From contig NZ_VFNP01000002.1 of NCBI RefSeq assembly GCF_006715635.1, positions 3,472,001 through 3,536,000 on the forward strand: DNA of 64,000 bases, read 5' to 3'. This DNA is from Streptomyces sp. SLBN-118. GTDB taxonomy: Bacteria > Actinomycetota > Actinomycetes > Streptomycetales > Streptomycetaceae. A program made the position numbers and the translations under genes. Positions 35,007 through 44,100 of the stretch are shown here, piece by piece (the stretch's first letter is position 1; every line of letters begins with the position of its first letter). The notes beneath the pieces were generated by a model that saw nothing but the letters and a program-made list of their open reading frames with translations, did no database searches and had not been told where the DNA came from.

Positions 35007-35984
35007 TCAGTCACTGGTGATGTGGCGGTAGCTGACGACGCCGGACGGGTCTGCGAGCGGTGCGGCAGTGACCGTTCGACCAGGGCGTGGAGCGTGGATG
35101 ACCTTGCCGTCGCCGAGGTAGAGGGCGACGTGGCCGCCGCCGTGGGAGATGACCAGATCGCCGGGGACCAGGCGGGCGCGAGTGGTGGCCTCGCCTGCCC
35201 GGATCTGGCCCCAGGTGGTGCGCGGCAGTGTCACTCCGGCCGTCTTCCAGGCCCGCATCACCAGGCCCGAGCAGTCGAACCCGCGCGACCCGGTGCCACC
35301 CCAGACGTAGGGCTTGCCCAACTGTGCCTTGGCGAAGGAGATCGCCTTCGCGGCGCGCCCCTTCACCGCGGGGATGGGCTTACCCGGGGTGTGGGTGGTG
35401 TCCGGCGCGGGCCGCGAGGTGTGCCCGCCCGTGGATTCGGAGTCTGTGTCGTCGGCTACGGGCGGCAGGCGCAGGGTGTCTCCGGCGTAAATCAGGGTGG
35501 AGGTACCCAGGTTGTTCACGCGTTGCAGCGCCTTGACGGCCGTACCGTACCGGCGGGCCAGCGCGTAAAGGCTGTCACCGGGCCGCAGCGTGACCTTCCC
35601 TCCGGCTACGGGCCGGGCCGGCTTGCCGACCTCCTCGGGCTGGGCGGGTTTCCTCGCAGGCGGCATCGGTTCCGCTTCCGCGGCCCCCGGCCCGCTCGGT
35701 GTCTGCGGTGCGAGCGTGAGCGGCGGACGGGCGCCGCCCGGGGCCGACTCTGACGGACCGTGCACGGCCAGGAGCGCCCCTGCCAGCCACGCGAGCACAA
35801 ACATGACCAGCAAGGGCACCACTGCCATTTGCCTGCGAACGCCGCCGGTGTCGCTTCCGCCCGCCCTCCGGGGCCGCGGCTTCCGGTGCGACACCGGGGC
35901 CTGCGTCGGCCTGGGCGCCCGGGCCGACGCCTGCGCCTGACTCGGCGTCTGCTGCGCGGACCTGGGCAAGGTCTGCTGTGCCAT
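35007..35984 (-). CDS. LysM and NlpC/P60 peptidoglycan endopeptidase
   Basis: A 325-residue protein with a cytoplasmic Arg/Pro-rich head, one membrane segment (VVPLLVMFVLAWLAGALLAVHG), a LysM domain (VTLRPGDSLYALARRYGTAV...IYAGDTLRLP) and a C-terminal NlpC/P60 domain. The catalytic Cys is in RGFDCSGLVM and the His in HGGGHVALY, with VIHAPR as third element. It would cleave peptide stems of peptidoglycan outside the cell. AGGAGG stands before ATG 35984. It is encoded divergently from a secreted protein. Confidence 0.9.
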   Translation of the reverse strand: MAQQTLPRSAQQTPSQAQASARAPRPTQAPVSHRKPRPRRAGGSDTGGVRRQMAVVPLLVMFVLAWLAGALLAVHGPSESAPGGARPPLTLAPQTPSGPGAAEAEPMPPARKPAQPEEVGKPARPVAGGKVTLRPGDSLYALARRYGTAVKALQRVNNLGTSTLIYAGDTLRLPPVADDTDSESTGGHTSRPAPDTTHTPGKPIPAVKGRAAKAISFAKAQLGKPYVWGGTGSRGFDCSGLVMRAWKTAGVTLPRTTWGQIRAGEATTRARLVPGDLVISHGGGHVALYLGDGKVIHAPRPGRTVTAAPLADPSGVVSYRHITSD

Positions 35985-36399
35985 CACAACCTCCTTCAGG
36001 GACCGCGGAGTTCGCGGCCCGGCAAGGAGGCTCTTCCGACTCGAAGGTGTCCCGCCAGATCTTCGGGCGTCCGGGACAGTCCGGGTCCGTCCGACGCTGG
36101 AAAAGCCCCTGGCGGCGGCGGGCGAAATTCGTGCGGACACCGCGTCTGACCTGCACGGACATTGCCGGACTGTCCCGTCCGCAGCATTCCCTTGCCCCGG
36201 CCCGAACCGTGCGGCGAGGCTTCTTTCACCGCCCCGCACCGCCGTGTGACGCCTCCAGTCGAAGGCGTCACCACGCCCCTGCCGGGCCAGCCCTGCCACC
36301 ACCGGTGTCGACGACCGCAGGCAGGCGCGACTGCAGCCGAGGCGCCTGAAGGAGCAGCCACGGCTCCATCCCACTCATCCATTGCCAAGGAGCATCAGC

Positions 36400-37086
36400 A
36401 TGCGCAGCACACGAACGCGGAACACTCGCCGGATGGCGGTAGCCGCTGTCGCTACGGGCTTGCTGGCCGGCGGCATCACCGCCGGCACCCCGGACGTCTT
36501 CACGACCGACAAGCCGACCGACATGGTCTCCAACGCCGCGGCCGAACAGCTCCACAAGCAGTCCAGGGCCAAGGGCCAGACCTGCTCGACCGGCGCACTG
36601 AAGATCAAAAACAAGAAGTTCGTCAAGACCGTCTACGAGTGGCCCGACAACCCCGGCGCCCAGGACAGCATTCCCGGTCCCGGGAAGAGGATCTTCGAGT
36701 ACAAGATCGAAATCTCGAACAAGGTCAGCGCCACCTTCGGCATGACCTACCAACAGATCACCGCTGGTCTGGGATTCGAGGTCGCCAACACCAGGACCGT
36801 CACCGACAGGGTCGAAATCGAACTGCCGGAGAAGGCGCAGTACCGGGTCCGGGCCGGGATGATCTACAAGCAGTACACATTCGACGTCTTTGAGGAGCGC
36901 GGCTTCCTGAACTGGTACGGGGACTATCTCGTCTGCCAGTCGGACCTCCACCCCACCTGGGTGAAGAAGGGCACAGCTACCGCCCAAAATCCCTGGATGG
37001 AGACCTACAGGCGCACCAAGGCTCCCAAGCGCAGGGCTCACCAGCTGCCCGCATCCACCCACCGGATCTTGGAGCCCACCAGGTAA
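36400..37086 (+). CDS. Secreted beta-rich protein, unknown function
   Basis: A 228-residue protein with an Arg-rich signal peptide (RNTRRMAVAAVATGLLAGGITAG). The mature part has KIEISNKVSATFGMTYQQITAGLGFEVANTRTVTDRVEIELP and QYTFDVFEERGF. It is an all-beta pattern common in secreted Streptomyces proteins of unknown role. Two Cys (QTCSTG and LVCQSD) may form a disulfide. AGGAGC stands before ATG 36400. Two hairpins follow the stop. Confidence 0.75.
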   Translation: MRSTRTRNTRRMAVAAVATGLLAGGITAGTPDVFTTDKPTDMVSNAAAEQLHKQSRAKGQTCSTGALKIKNKKFVKTVYEWPDNPGAQDSIPGPGKRIFEYKIEISNKVSATFGMTYQQITAGLGFEVANTRTVTDRVEIELPEKAQYRVRAGMIYKQYTFDVFEERGFLNWYGDYLVCQSDLHPTWVKKGTATAQNPWMETYRRTKAPKRRAHQLPASTHRILEPTR

Positions 37087-37121
37087 CCCAATCCCAAGCC
37101 GGCAGCACAGCGACTGGAACT

Positions 37122-37153
37122 GCGGGCTCTCCCTCGGCCAAGGGAGAGCCCGC
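37122..37153. terminator. Hairpin terminator
   Basis: Perfect 13-bp stem GCGGGCTCTCCCT/AGGGAGAGCCCGC with a 6-nt loop, 36 nt after the secreted-protein stop. Confidence 0.8.
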
Positions 37154-37175
37154 GCCCTGTTCGGTGCCACAGCCG

Positions 37176-37216
37176 CTGCCTGGCTCCCGGTGGGTTGCTT
37201 CACCGGGAGCGGGCAG
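37176..37216. terminator. Second hairpin in the convergent gap
   Basis: Stem GCTCCCGGTG/CACCGGGAGC (37183-37192 with 37201-37210), extended by CTGCC/GGGCAG with a small bulge. It probably serves the convergent membrane-protein gene. Confidence 0.55.
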
Positions 37217-37315
37217 CCGGCGAACCGGTCCCGGCGCGCGCGTGGACCCACGCAAGTTGGGCAATCCGGTGGCGACGCGTCCCACAGTCGGCAGGGCTCG
37301 TGCAGCCTTGGCACG

Positions 37316-38575
37316 TCATCCGCGCAGGGTCACTGCCTCCTGGGTCTCTCTGCTCTCGGGGGTGGGTGATGCCTTCGGGGTCGGCGTGATCGTGTGAAGT
37401 ACCCACTCCAGCGGCCCGCGCCTGAGGGAAGTGCCGCGGAAGACATACGCCCACAGGACACACCCCACCAGTGAGACCCCGCAGAAGACGCCCAGGGCCT
37501 GCCAACCGTGCTGCGGTTGCAGCTCGGCCCGCGCGAGGACGTGAACGGCGTACACCGTCAGGCCCATCGTCCCGACGACGGCCAGCGGGCGCAGGAGCAC
37601 TTCGAGCAATTGAAGGCGGCAGGCGGCCACCGCGAGGCCGAGCAGGATCAGGCTGACACCGATGTTGGCGACGGTCTCGAAGGGCGTCTGGCTGTAGGGA
37701 TCGTCGACCAGCAGCCAGGCCCAGGAGGTGCTGGGTATCGCCCCGGCCTGTCGGGCAAGCACGGCTTGCACCGGATCGGGGGCGTTCACCGCGAAGGCGT
37801 GGCTGCGGGCTATCGCATCCAGCAGGGCCGCGCGCCCGCCCCCCGGCCCGAGAGCCAGCGCGGACAGCCCATGCCCGGCCAGGACGGCCAGTGCTCCCCA
37901 GCCGATGACCCGACGGGCTGTTCCGCGCCGGGTCAGGTTCGCCACCCGGCCCAGCGCCATGCCGACGATGACGTAGGGAAAGTAGGTGAGCCAGGGGTAG
38001 GCGCCGGACACCAGCAGTGTGTCGAGCGCCTCGATGAATCCGGACCAGCTGGTGACCGCGTCGAATCCGGGGTAGCGGCCGCGTCCGATGGCGCGGTGTC
38101 CCAAGTACGGCCCCAGCCAGTACGAGAGGACCGGACCCAGCACCACGGAGACCGCCGCGACCGCGATCAGTGCGCGGGTGCGCAGGCGGGCCAGCGGTTC
38201 CGCTGTCAGGAAGTACACGGCGAAGAACGTCAGGATCACCGCGATTCCCGACCTCAGCTCCGTCAACGCCATGCCGAGCACCGCGAGTACGGCACAGCGT
38301 ACGAGCGTGGCGCGCAGCGTGCCGGTCAGCGGTGGGCGGGGCTTGGTCCCGCCCCGCGACAGGGTCAGCGAAAGTCCCGCGATCAGGGTGAAGATGGCGG
38401 GCGCGCGCCCGTCGAAGGCGACCAGCACATAGCCTGCGCCCTCGGGCTTCACCAGGGGTCCGATGTGCGCGGCGAACATGGCGAACACGGCGATGGCGCG
38501 GGCCGAGTCCACACTGAGCAGCCGCCTGTTGGCCGAGGTCGCGTTACGTTCCTGCCGTTCCTGCGCTTCCTGCAT
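37316..38575 (-). CDS. DUF418 / heparan-alpha-glucosaminide N-acetyltransferase-like membrane protein
   Basis: A 419-residue protein with about ten membrane segments. It opens NRRLLSVDSARAIAVFAMFAAHIGPL, a motif of the DUF418/DUF1624 acyltransferase-like group with His in the first span. Later it has GRAPAIFTLIAGLSLTLSRGG and TMGLTVYAVHVLARA. Relatives are presumed to transfer acyl groups to outer envelope sugars. The exact start is uncertain: ATG 38575 and an ATG 36 nt further upstream are both possible, and neither has a good ribosome site. Confidence 0.75.
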   Translation of the reverse strand: MQEAQERQERNATSANRRLLSVDSARAIAVFAMFAAHIGPLVKPEGAGYVLVAFDGRAPAIFTLIAGLSLTLSRGGTKPRPPLTGTLRATLVRCAVLAVLGMALTELRSGIAVILTFFAVYFLTAEPLARLRTRALIAVAAVSVVLGPVLSYWLGPYLGHRAIGRGRYPGFDAVTSWSGFIEALDTLLVSGAYPWLTYFPYVIVGMALGRVANLTRRGTARRVIGWGALAVLAGHGLSALALGPGGGRAALLDAIARSHAFAVNAPDPVQAVLARQAGAIPSTSWAWLLVDDPYSQTPFETVANIGVSLILLGLAVAACRLQLLEVLLRPLAVVGTMGLTVYAVHVLARAELQPQHGWQALGVFCGVSLVGCVLWAYVFRGTSLRRGPLEWVLHTITPTPKASPTPESRETQEAVTLRG

Positions 38576-38747
38576 CCTTGCTGCCCGCTCCCCGCGTCTG
38601 TTTCGTATCAACGGGCGGCCGTCAGGGACGGTCTGCCGACCGAGGCCGACGGAAAGTCTGTGCGCCCATGAGCATTAAGAGGGCGATCAAGCTGTCCGGG
38701 TTGCCTGGTGCAACGGCCGGTTCGGATTCAGGTGTCGGCAGCCGGTC

Positions 38748-39686
38748 TCAGCGTTCACGTCCGCGCCCCGGCCCGGGGACGTCGCTCCTTCCACTCCGAA
38801 TCGTGGCGGCATCGCGCTTCAGCTGGGCGAGGACAGTCCGGACAGCTCGTCGTGCGGTGCGCTCCGGGCGATGGAGCGCGTCGACATGACGTCGGGCATG
38901 TACGCCACCGAGTGGCCGCAGGACCACCGCGGGGTGGGGACGCGCGGTCCAGCGTGGCAGCAGGGCGAGTCCCCCGCCGGCGGCGACCACTTCGGCGACC
39001 ACGGTGAATTCGTTGATGCGGTGACGGATGTCGAGCCGGCGGTTCGCGGCAGCGGCAACGGCCTCGATGGTGGCCATCAGCGGGAAGCCGTCATGGACGG
39101 TGATCCAGGGCTGGTCGGCGACGTCGTGAGGGGTGAGGCGCCGCTTGGAGGCCAGCGGGTGGTCTTCTGGCATGGCGACGTCGAGCGGTTCGTGCAACAA
39201 CGGGGTGACGGCCACCGTGTCGGGCCAGGGCGGAGCGTGGTCGAGGCGGTGAGCCAGGACCACGTCGTACTCCCGGGCCAGCCGTGGGAAGTCTTCCTGT
39301 GCGACGTCCTCGTCGGCGAGAGTGAGCTGCGGGTGCCCCGGCCCGGCGAGGCCGCGTAGCAGGAGCGGCAGGAACGCCGCGGCCGCGCTGTGGAATGCCG
39401 CCACCGAGACAGTGCCCTCCGGTTCGTCGACGAACGCATCAACAGCGTGTCGTGCCCGGGCAAAGGCGGTCTCCACGTCGATCGCCGCGCCGGCCAGGGC
39501 TTGCCCGGCAGGAGTGAGTACCAGTCGCCGTCCGTCGCGTTCGGTCAAAGGGACGGGCATGGAACGCTGCAGCAGCCGCAGCTGCTGGGAGATCGCCGAA
39601 GGCGTCACCAACAGCGCCTCGGCGACCGCGGTGACACTTCCCAGCTCGCCGAGTTCACGCAGGACCCGCAACTGTCGCTCATCCAT
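38748..39686 (-). CDS. LysR-family regulator
   Basis: A 312-residue protein starting DERQLRVLRELGELGSVTAVAEALLVTPSAISQQLRLLQRSM, a standard LysR helix-turn-helix. The substrate-binding part (HPQLTLADEDVAQEDFPRLAREYDVVLAHRL) follows. The C-terminal 40 residues are Arg-rich. It is divergent from an EamA exporter with 81 bp between, and an imperfect 21-bp inverted repeat lies in the gap, so it most likely regulates that exporter and itself. Confidence 0.9.
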   Translation of the reverse strand: MDERQLRVLRELGELGSVTAVAEALLVTPSAISQQLRLLQRSMPVPLTERDGRRLVLTPAGQALAGAAIDVETAFARARHAVDAFVDEPEGTVSVAAFHSAAAAFLPLLLRGLAGPGHPQLTLADEDVAQEDFPRLAREYDVVLAHRLDHAPPWPDTVAVTPLLHEPLDVAMPEDHPLASKRRLTPHDVADQPWITVHDGFPLMATIEAVAAAANRRLDIRHRINEFTVVAEVVAAGGGLALLPRWTARPHPAVVLRPLGGVHARRHVDALHRPERTARRAVRTVLAQLKRDAATIRSGRSDVPGPGRGRER

Positions 39687-39702
39687 GCCGACAGTGTAGG
39701 GA

Positions 39703-39723
39703 TTCTAAAGATTCACTTGAGAA
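39703..39723. promoter_or_regulatory. LysR operator candidate
   Basis: TTCTAAAG and CTTGAGAA form an inverted repeat (7 of 8 positions) around ATTCA in the gap between the LysR and EamA genes. Confidence 0.45.
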
Positions 39724-39767
39724 ACTCGTACTTGGCTTCAGTGTCCGGAGGGCGCAGCGTAGACGCC

Positions 39768-40700
39768 ATGCCCGATTCCCGCCGCACCGACCTGGTCCTG
39801 CTGCTCGTCGCCATCGTCTGGGGTTCCAGCTACCTGTCTGCGAAGACAGCCACCGTGGCCGTGCCGGTGCTGGCGATTCTGTTCGTGCGGTACGTGATCT
39901 CCGCCCTTGCCTGCGTCGCCTTCGTCGCCGCCGGTCGGGGGTCCCGCCGCTGCACCCCCGACGAGATCAGGTCCGGGTCGCTGCTCGGGGTCACGCAGGC
40001 GGCCGTCCTGGTGCTGGAGACTTACGGCGTTGCGCACACGAGCGCGGCCAACGCCGGCCTGATCATCAGCCTGACCATCGTGCTCACCCCGGTGCTGGAC
40101 CGTACGGGCCGCCGGGGCGGGCTGCCGCCACGGTTCTTCGCCGCCGCGGGCTTGTGCGTACTGGCTGTCGGACTGCTCATGTCCGGCAGCGGCCTCCACA
40201 CTCCGGGAGCCGGCGAGCTGCTGATGCTCGCCGCAGCCGCGGTGCGGGCCGTGCACGTCGTGCTCGTGGGACGGCTCACCGCAGGCCGGGACGTGCGTCC
40301 GCTCCACCTGACAACCGTGCAGACCGTCGTCGGTTCGGCACTGTTCCTGGTGCCGGCCGCCGGCCAACTCCCGGTCCTCGTACACGCCGATGCCATGACG
40401 TGGGCCCAGCTCGTCTACCTCGCCCTGTTCTGCAGCGTGTTCGCATTTCTCGCCCAGACCTGGGCAGTACAACGCACCTCTGCCAGCCGGGCCAGCCTTC
40501 TCCTCGGCACCGAACCCGTCTGGGCCGTCGTGATCGGCATCGGCCTCGGCGGCGAACGGCTCACCGCCCTCGCCGCCCTTGGCGCTGTGCTGATGGTCGC
40601 CGGGACCTACTGGGGCCAGGCCATCGAGCGCGCCCACCGCGCCACGACAATGAAAGCGACGACGGTTGGGCGAACGACGGCACCTACCGGCGCCGCCTGA
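39768..40700 (+). CDS. EamA/DMT-family transporter
   Basis: A 310-residue membrane protein of ten spans in two EamA repeats: VAIVWGSSYLSAKTATVAVPVLAILFVRY and QRTSASRASLLLGTEPVWAVVIGI. These are standard DMT superfamily motifs for amino-acid or metabolite export. ATG 39768 is the first in-frame start of the domain. It lies divergent from a LysR gene that probably controls it. Substrate is unknown. Confidence 0.88.
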   Translation: MPDSRRTDLVLLLVAIVWGSSYLSAKTATVAVPVLAILFVRYVISALACVAFVAAGRGSRRCTPDEIRSGSLLGVTQAAVLVLETYGVAHTSAANAGLIISLTIVLTPVLDRTGRRGGLPPRFFAAAGLCVLAVGLLMSGSGLHTPGAGELLMLAAAAVRAVHVVLVGRLTAGRDVRPLHLTTVQTVVGSALFLVPAAGQLPVLVHADAMTWAQLVYLALFCSVFAFLAQTWAVQRTSASRASLLLGTEPVWAVVIGIGLGGERLTALAALGAVLMVAGTYWGQAIERAHRATTMKATTVGRTTAPTGAA

Positions 40701-40791
40701 TCACTCTCCTCGAAGAAGACCCTCGCCGAGGTCGAGCCAGGCCCGACACGCATGCCCGCGGACGCGCCCGGAACGCTGGCACGCAATGCAC

Positions 40792-40825
40792 GGCGGTCCC
40801 GTCGGAGTATTCCGGCGGGACCGCC
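40792..40825. terminator. Bidirectional hairpin terminator
   Basis: Perfect 10-bp stem GGCGGTCCCG/CGGGACCGCC with a 14-nt loop between the EamA gene and the convergent immunity gene. Confidence 0.7.
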
Positions 40826-40855
40826 ACCACCTCACTCTTTCTCAGCCGGATTTGA

Positions 40856-41164
40856 TCAGGCTGTCATCCGAGCGATCAAGTTCTCGAGGGCCTCGTCCAG
40901 AGAGGTCCACGAGACGATCTCCCTGTGCTCTCTCTCGACCCGGCCGGTCGCAACCTCCGCGACTTGAATCTCGGCCTTGCCATTGCTCCACACAATGATC
41001 TCGCCGAGCATTTCCTCGGTCTCCAGAATCAACTGAACCGAGCTCGGGTCGAATTCCGCCGGAGACTCAACGAGCTCGCACGCGATTCCGCTCTCACGAA
41101 GACGCGCTTCGCTCGCGGCCGACCACTCCCTCAGGGCTTCCAGCACGTTCGCTCCCATCAGCAT
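40856..41164 (-). CDS. Candidate immunity protein for the polymorphic toxin
   Basis: A 102-residue acidic soluble protein (ALREWSAASEARLRESGIACELVESPAEFDPSSVQLILETEEMLGEIIVWSNGKAEIQVAEV). Its ATG overlaps the toxin's stop by 7 nt, the usual layout for an immunity gene coupled to its toxin. The size, acidity and alpha/beta pattern suit a protein that binds the C-terminal toxin domain. I do not recognise a named immunity family with certainty. It probably protects the producer from the ADP-ribosyltransferase-like toxin. Confidence 0.7.
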   Translation of the reverse strand: MLMGANVLEALREWSAASEARLRESGIACELVESPAEFDPSSVQLILETEEMLGEIIVWSNGKAEIQVAEVATGRVEREHREIVSWTSLDEALENLIARMTA

Positions 41165-44100
41165 GCAGCCAGCCGGATATTGCCCGCCGCGGGAAGCTCC
41201 GGAATCGGCAGGCCCTTCTTCTTCGCGAGCCGGGCCTCGAACGAGTCAGGTCCGGACATCTTGTAGTCACCAGGTCTTCCACCCGGAGTCAGCGAGGAAT
41301 GCGGAACGTCGAATTCGACGTAAACCGACCCCGGAGCACTCGACCGGTACGCGTCCGGACTCGCCGGATACACCACGTACGACCTGTCACCGGCCCCGGG
41401 CTGCACCCGCCCCGTCGAACGCATCTTCTCGTACTCCACCTTGGACATCCAACGCCCGACCGTCACGTTGCCCTTGTCGGGGTCGCCCCCACCGGCGTTG
41501 TGCACCAGGATCGGCGTCGACCCGGCCAGCACATAGTAAGTGTGCAGATCGTCCACGGTGAGGTTGTACGTGCGCGCGCTCATGCCGAAGGATCGGTTCG
41601 CCTTCAACACGACCCGGTCGCCCTGATTGGTGAGCAGCGTCATGCCTTGTTCGAGGTTCCCGGCCGCCACCCAGCGGCCTTCGGACGGAGACCAGAACGG
41701 GTGCTCGAGGGTGGCCGTGAGCTGTTCGGTGCCGTGTGCAGTGGCGATGGAGAGCTCGTTCAACCGCTTGTCGTGCTCTGTGGTGATGAGCCGCGTCACC
41801 TTCCTCGGACCGGACTCGCCGGTCTCGGGGTCGGTGGCGAGGACCAGGTCGCCTAGTTGCACATCCTCGATGTTCTTCGTCCCACCTGCTGCCAGAAGGA
41901 CTTCCGTGCCGGCCAGGAAGCAGTTGCACGGGATGCCGGCATTACGCTTCGGCTTCGGTGGCTTGCCGGGTTTCGTCGGCTTGATGGAACCGGACCGGTG
42001 GGAGACCAGAGCGACAATGAAGCTCGGCACGGTGTACGTGTCTTTGTCGATGTTGTATCCGTGGCTGGCGATCCACTCGTCGTACTGGCTTCCGTAGTCG
42101 CACCCCGGTGCACCGGGGCCGCCGTCCCAGCAGTCGCTGTCGACGAGCCACCCGAAGTACTCGGCTGCGTACGGGACATTGCCGACCAGCCCGTAGAAGA
42201 CTTCACCTGTACCCATGTAGATGCCATGGAGCTTGTCGGTGAGGTCGCTGAAGTCGTAGCCGCCGTCAATCCAGTCGGGGATGGAATCCCCGTCGCCGCT
42301 CTCCTCCTTGTCGCTGCCGCTGTCCTTCTTCCTCAGTTCCTCCGCTTGCTTCCGGTACTCCTCCATCCTCTTTCGCCGGGCGTCGTCCTCCTGCTTCTGC
42401 TTGGCGACGGCGATCTTTTTTGCGTCCTTGGCAGCCTTGTCGGCAGCGGCGGCGTCCTTCCCGGCGCTGGTCGCCGAGGTACGCGCCTCGTTTGCCGCCG
42501 TCCACGCTTCGTCGGCGGAGGCACTCGCCCAGTCGGCCGAGTTCCGAGCGCTAGCCGCGGACTCATCGGCGTCGTTCGCCGCGTTCAAGGCGTCTGCCTC
42601 GGCCGCGCGAGCGCTTGTGGCGGATTCCTTGGCCTCGGCCGCGGACGCCGCCGCCGCGTCGGCGGAATTGTCGGCATCCTGGGCGCACTTCTTGGCCTGG
42701 TCGGCAGACGCGTCGGCCTTCTTGGCCCACTCCTTGGCCTCGTTGGCTGCCTTGCGTGCGTCGGCAGCGACTTTGTTGGCGGTGGCAGCATTCGCCTGCG
42801 CCTTGGCCACGATGCCGGCGCCCATCGCGAGGAGGTGCTTGACGCCAGCGATGTGGGTGGCCGCGAGGGCGTCCTTGCGCTTGGACCGGTACTGGCCGAC
42901 GGTGATGAACTTGTGCAGCGTCTCGGGCGTGCCTTCGATGGCGATCCGGGCGGCGGCCTTGAGCTCGGGACCGCCGGCGCTGATCAGCTGGGAGGCCTGG
43001 ACCCGCTCGTCGTTGGTGCGGGCGGTGTGCTGCCCTCTGGCCAGGAATTCACGGAGCTTGGCGGGGGCGCTCTCCTTGAGAGCGGCGACCGCCGCCTCCT
43101 TCACCCCGCGCTGGCTGGTGCTGACGATCTGCGAGATGCGGACCCGATAGTCGTTGGCCGCGGCCTGGTCGGCGCCGGTCTCAAGGAAAGCGCCGATCTG
43201 CTGCGCGTCGCCCTCCAGCGCCTTCTTTGCCGCCGCACGCAGGGTCCCGGACGCGGGGTCCTCCGCCAGGATCTCGACGCGTGCGCGGTCGTCGTCCTCG
43301 GATGCTTCCTTCCAGCCGGTGCGGATGTACTCGGTGATGGCTTCGTCGTTGCCTGCAAGGGCGACCTGGGCAGCGGTACTGCTCCAAGGGCCGCCGGTCT
43401 TCATCGTGATGACCGCGACCTGCCGACCCTTGCGTGCGACGTCCTTGATGTCTGCGCCGGGGGCGTTGGCCTCGGCCGCGAGCTTGTTCGCTTCGACTCC
43501 GAGGTCCTTGAACGTCTTGACCCGCTCGTTCTGCTCGGAGAGGCGCTTGTCGTTCGCGGCCTTGAGGCCCTTGGCCATCTCGATGGCCGAGTTGGTGCGG
43601 ATGAGGAGGTCCTCGGCCTCTGTCTTGCGCGTGAGCATGAAGATCTCACCGGCCTTCTCCACAGCCTTGCCCGCGGCGTCGGCGGCCTTCTTCGCCTCTC
43701 CGGCGTGAGCAGTGGCTTCCTTGGCCGCGGCTGCGGACTTCCCCGCCTGTTTGGCGGCTTCCTCGGCGGCATCTGCAGCCTTCTCCGCGTGGGCTGCGGC
43801 GCTGTTGGCCGCGTCGCGCGACGCGTAGGAGGCACTGGCCGCTTCCTGCGCCAGGCTCGTGGCGTTCCTCGCCGCCCGCTTGGCCTCCTGCGCGTGACGG
43901 CGTGCCGACGCCGCCGCGGCGTCCGCCTCCGCGGAGTGCGCGCCGGCGGCATCGGCGAGGCTGCTCGCCTCACCGGCGGACGCAGCCGCGGAGTCGGCGT
44001 TCTCACCGGCGTCCGAGGCAGCCTTCGCCGCGATGCCGGCCTGAGTGGCCGCGTTGCCCGCCTGTTCGGCCGCCTGGGCTGCCTTCTTGGCGCCCGCGGC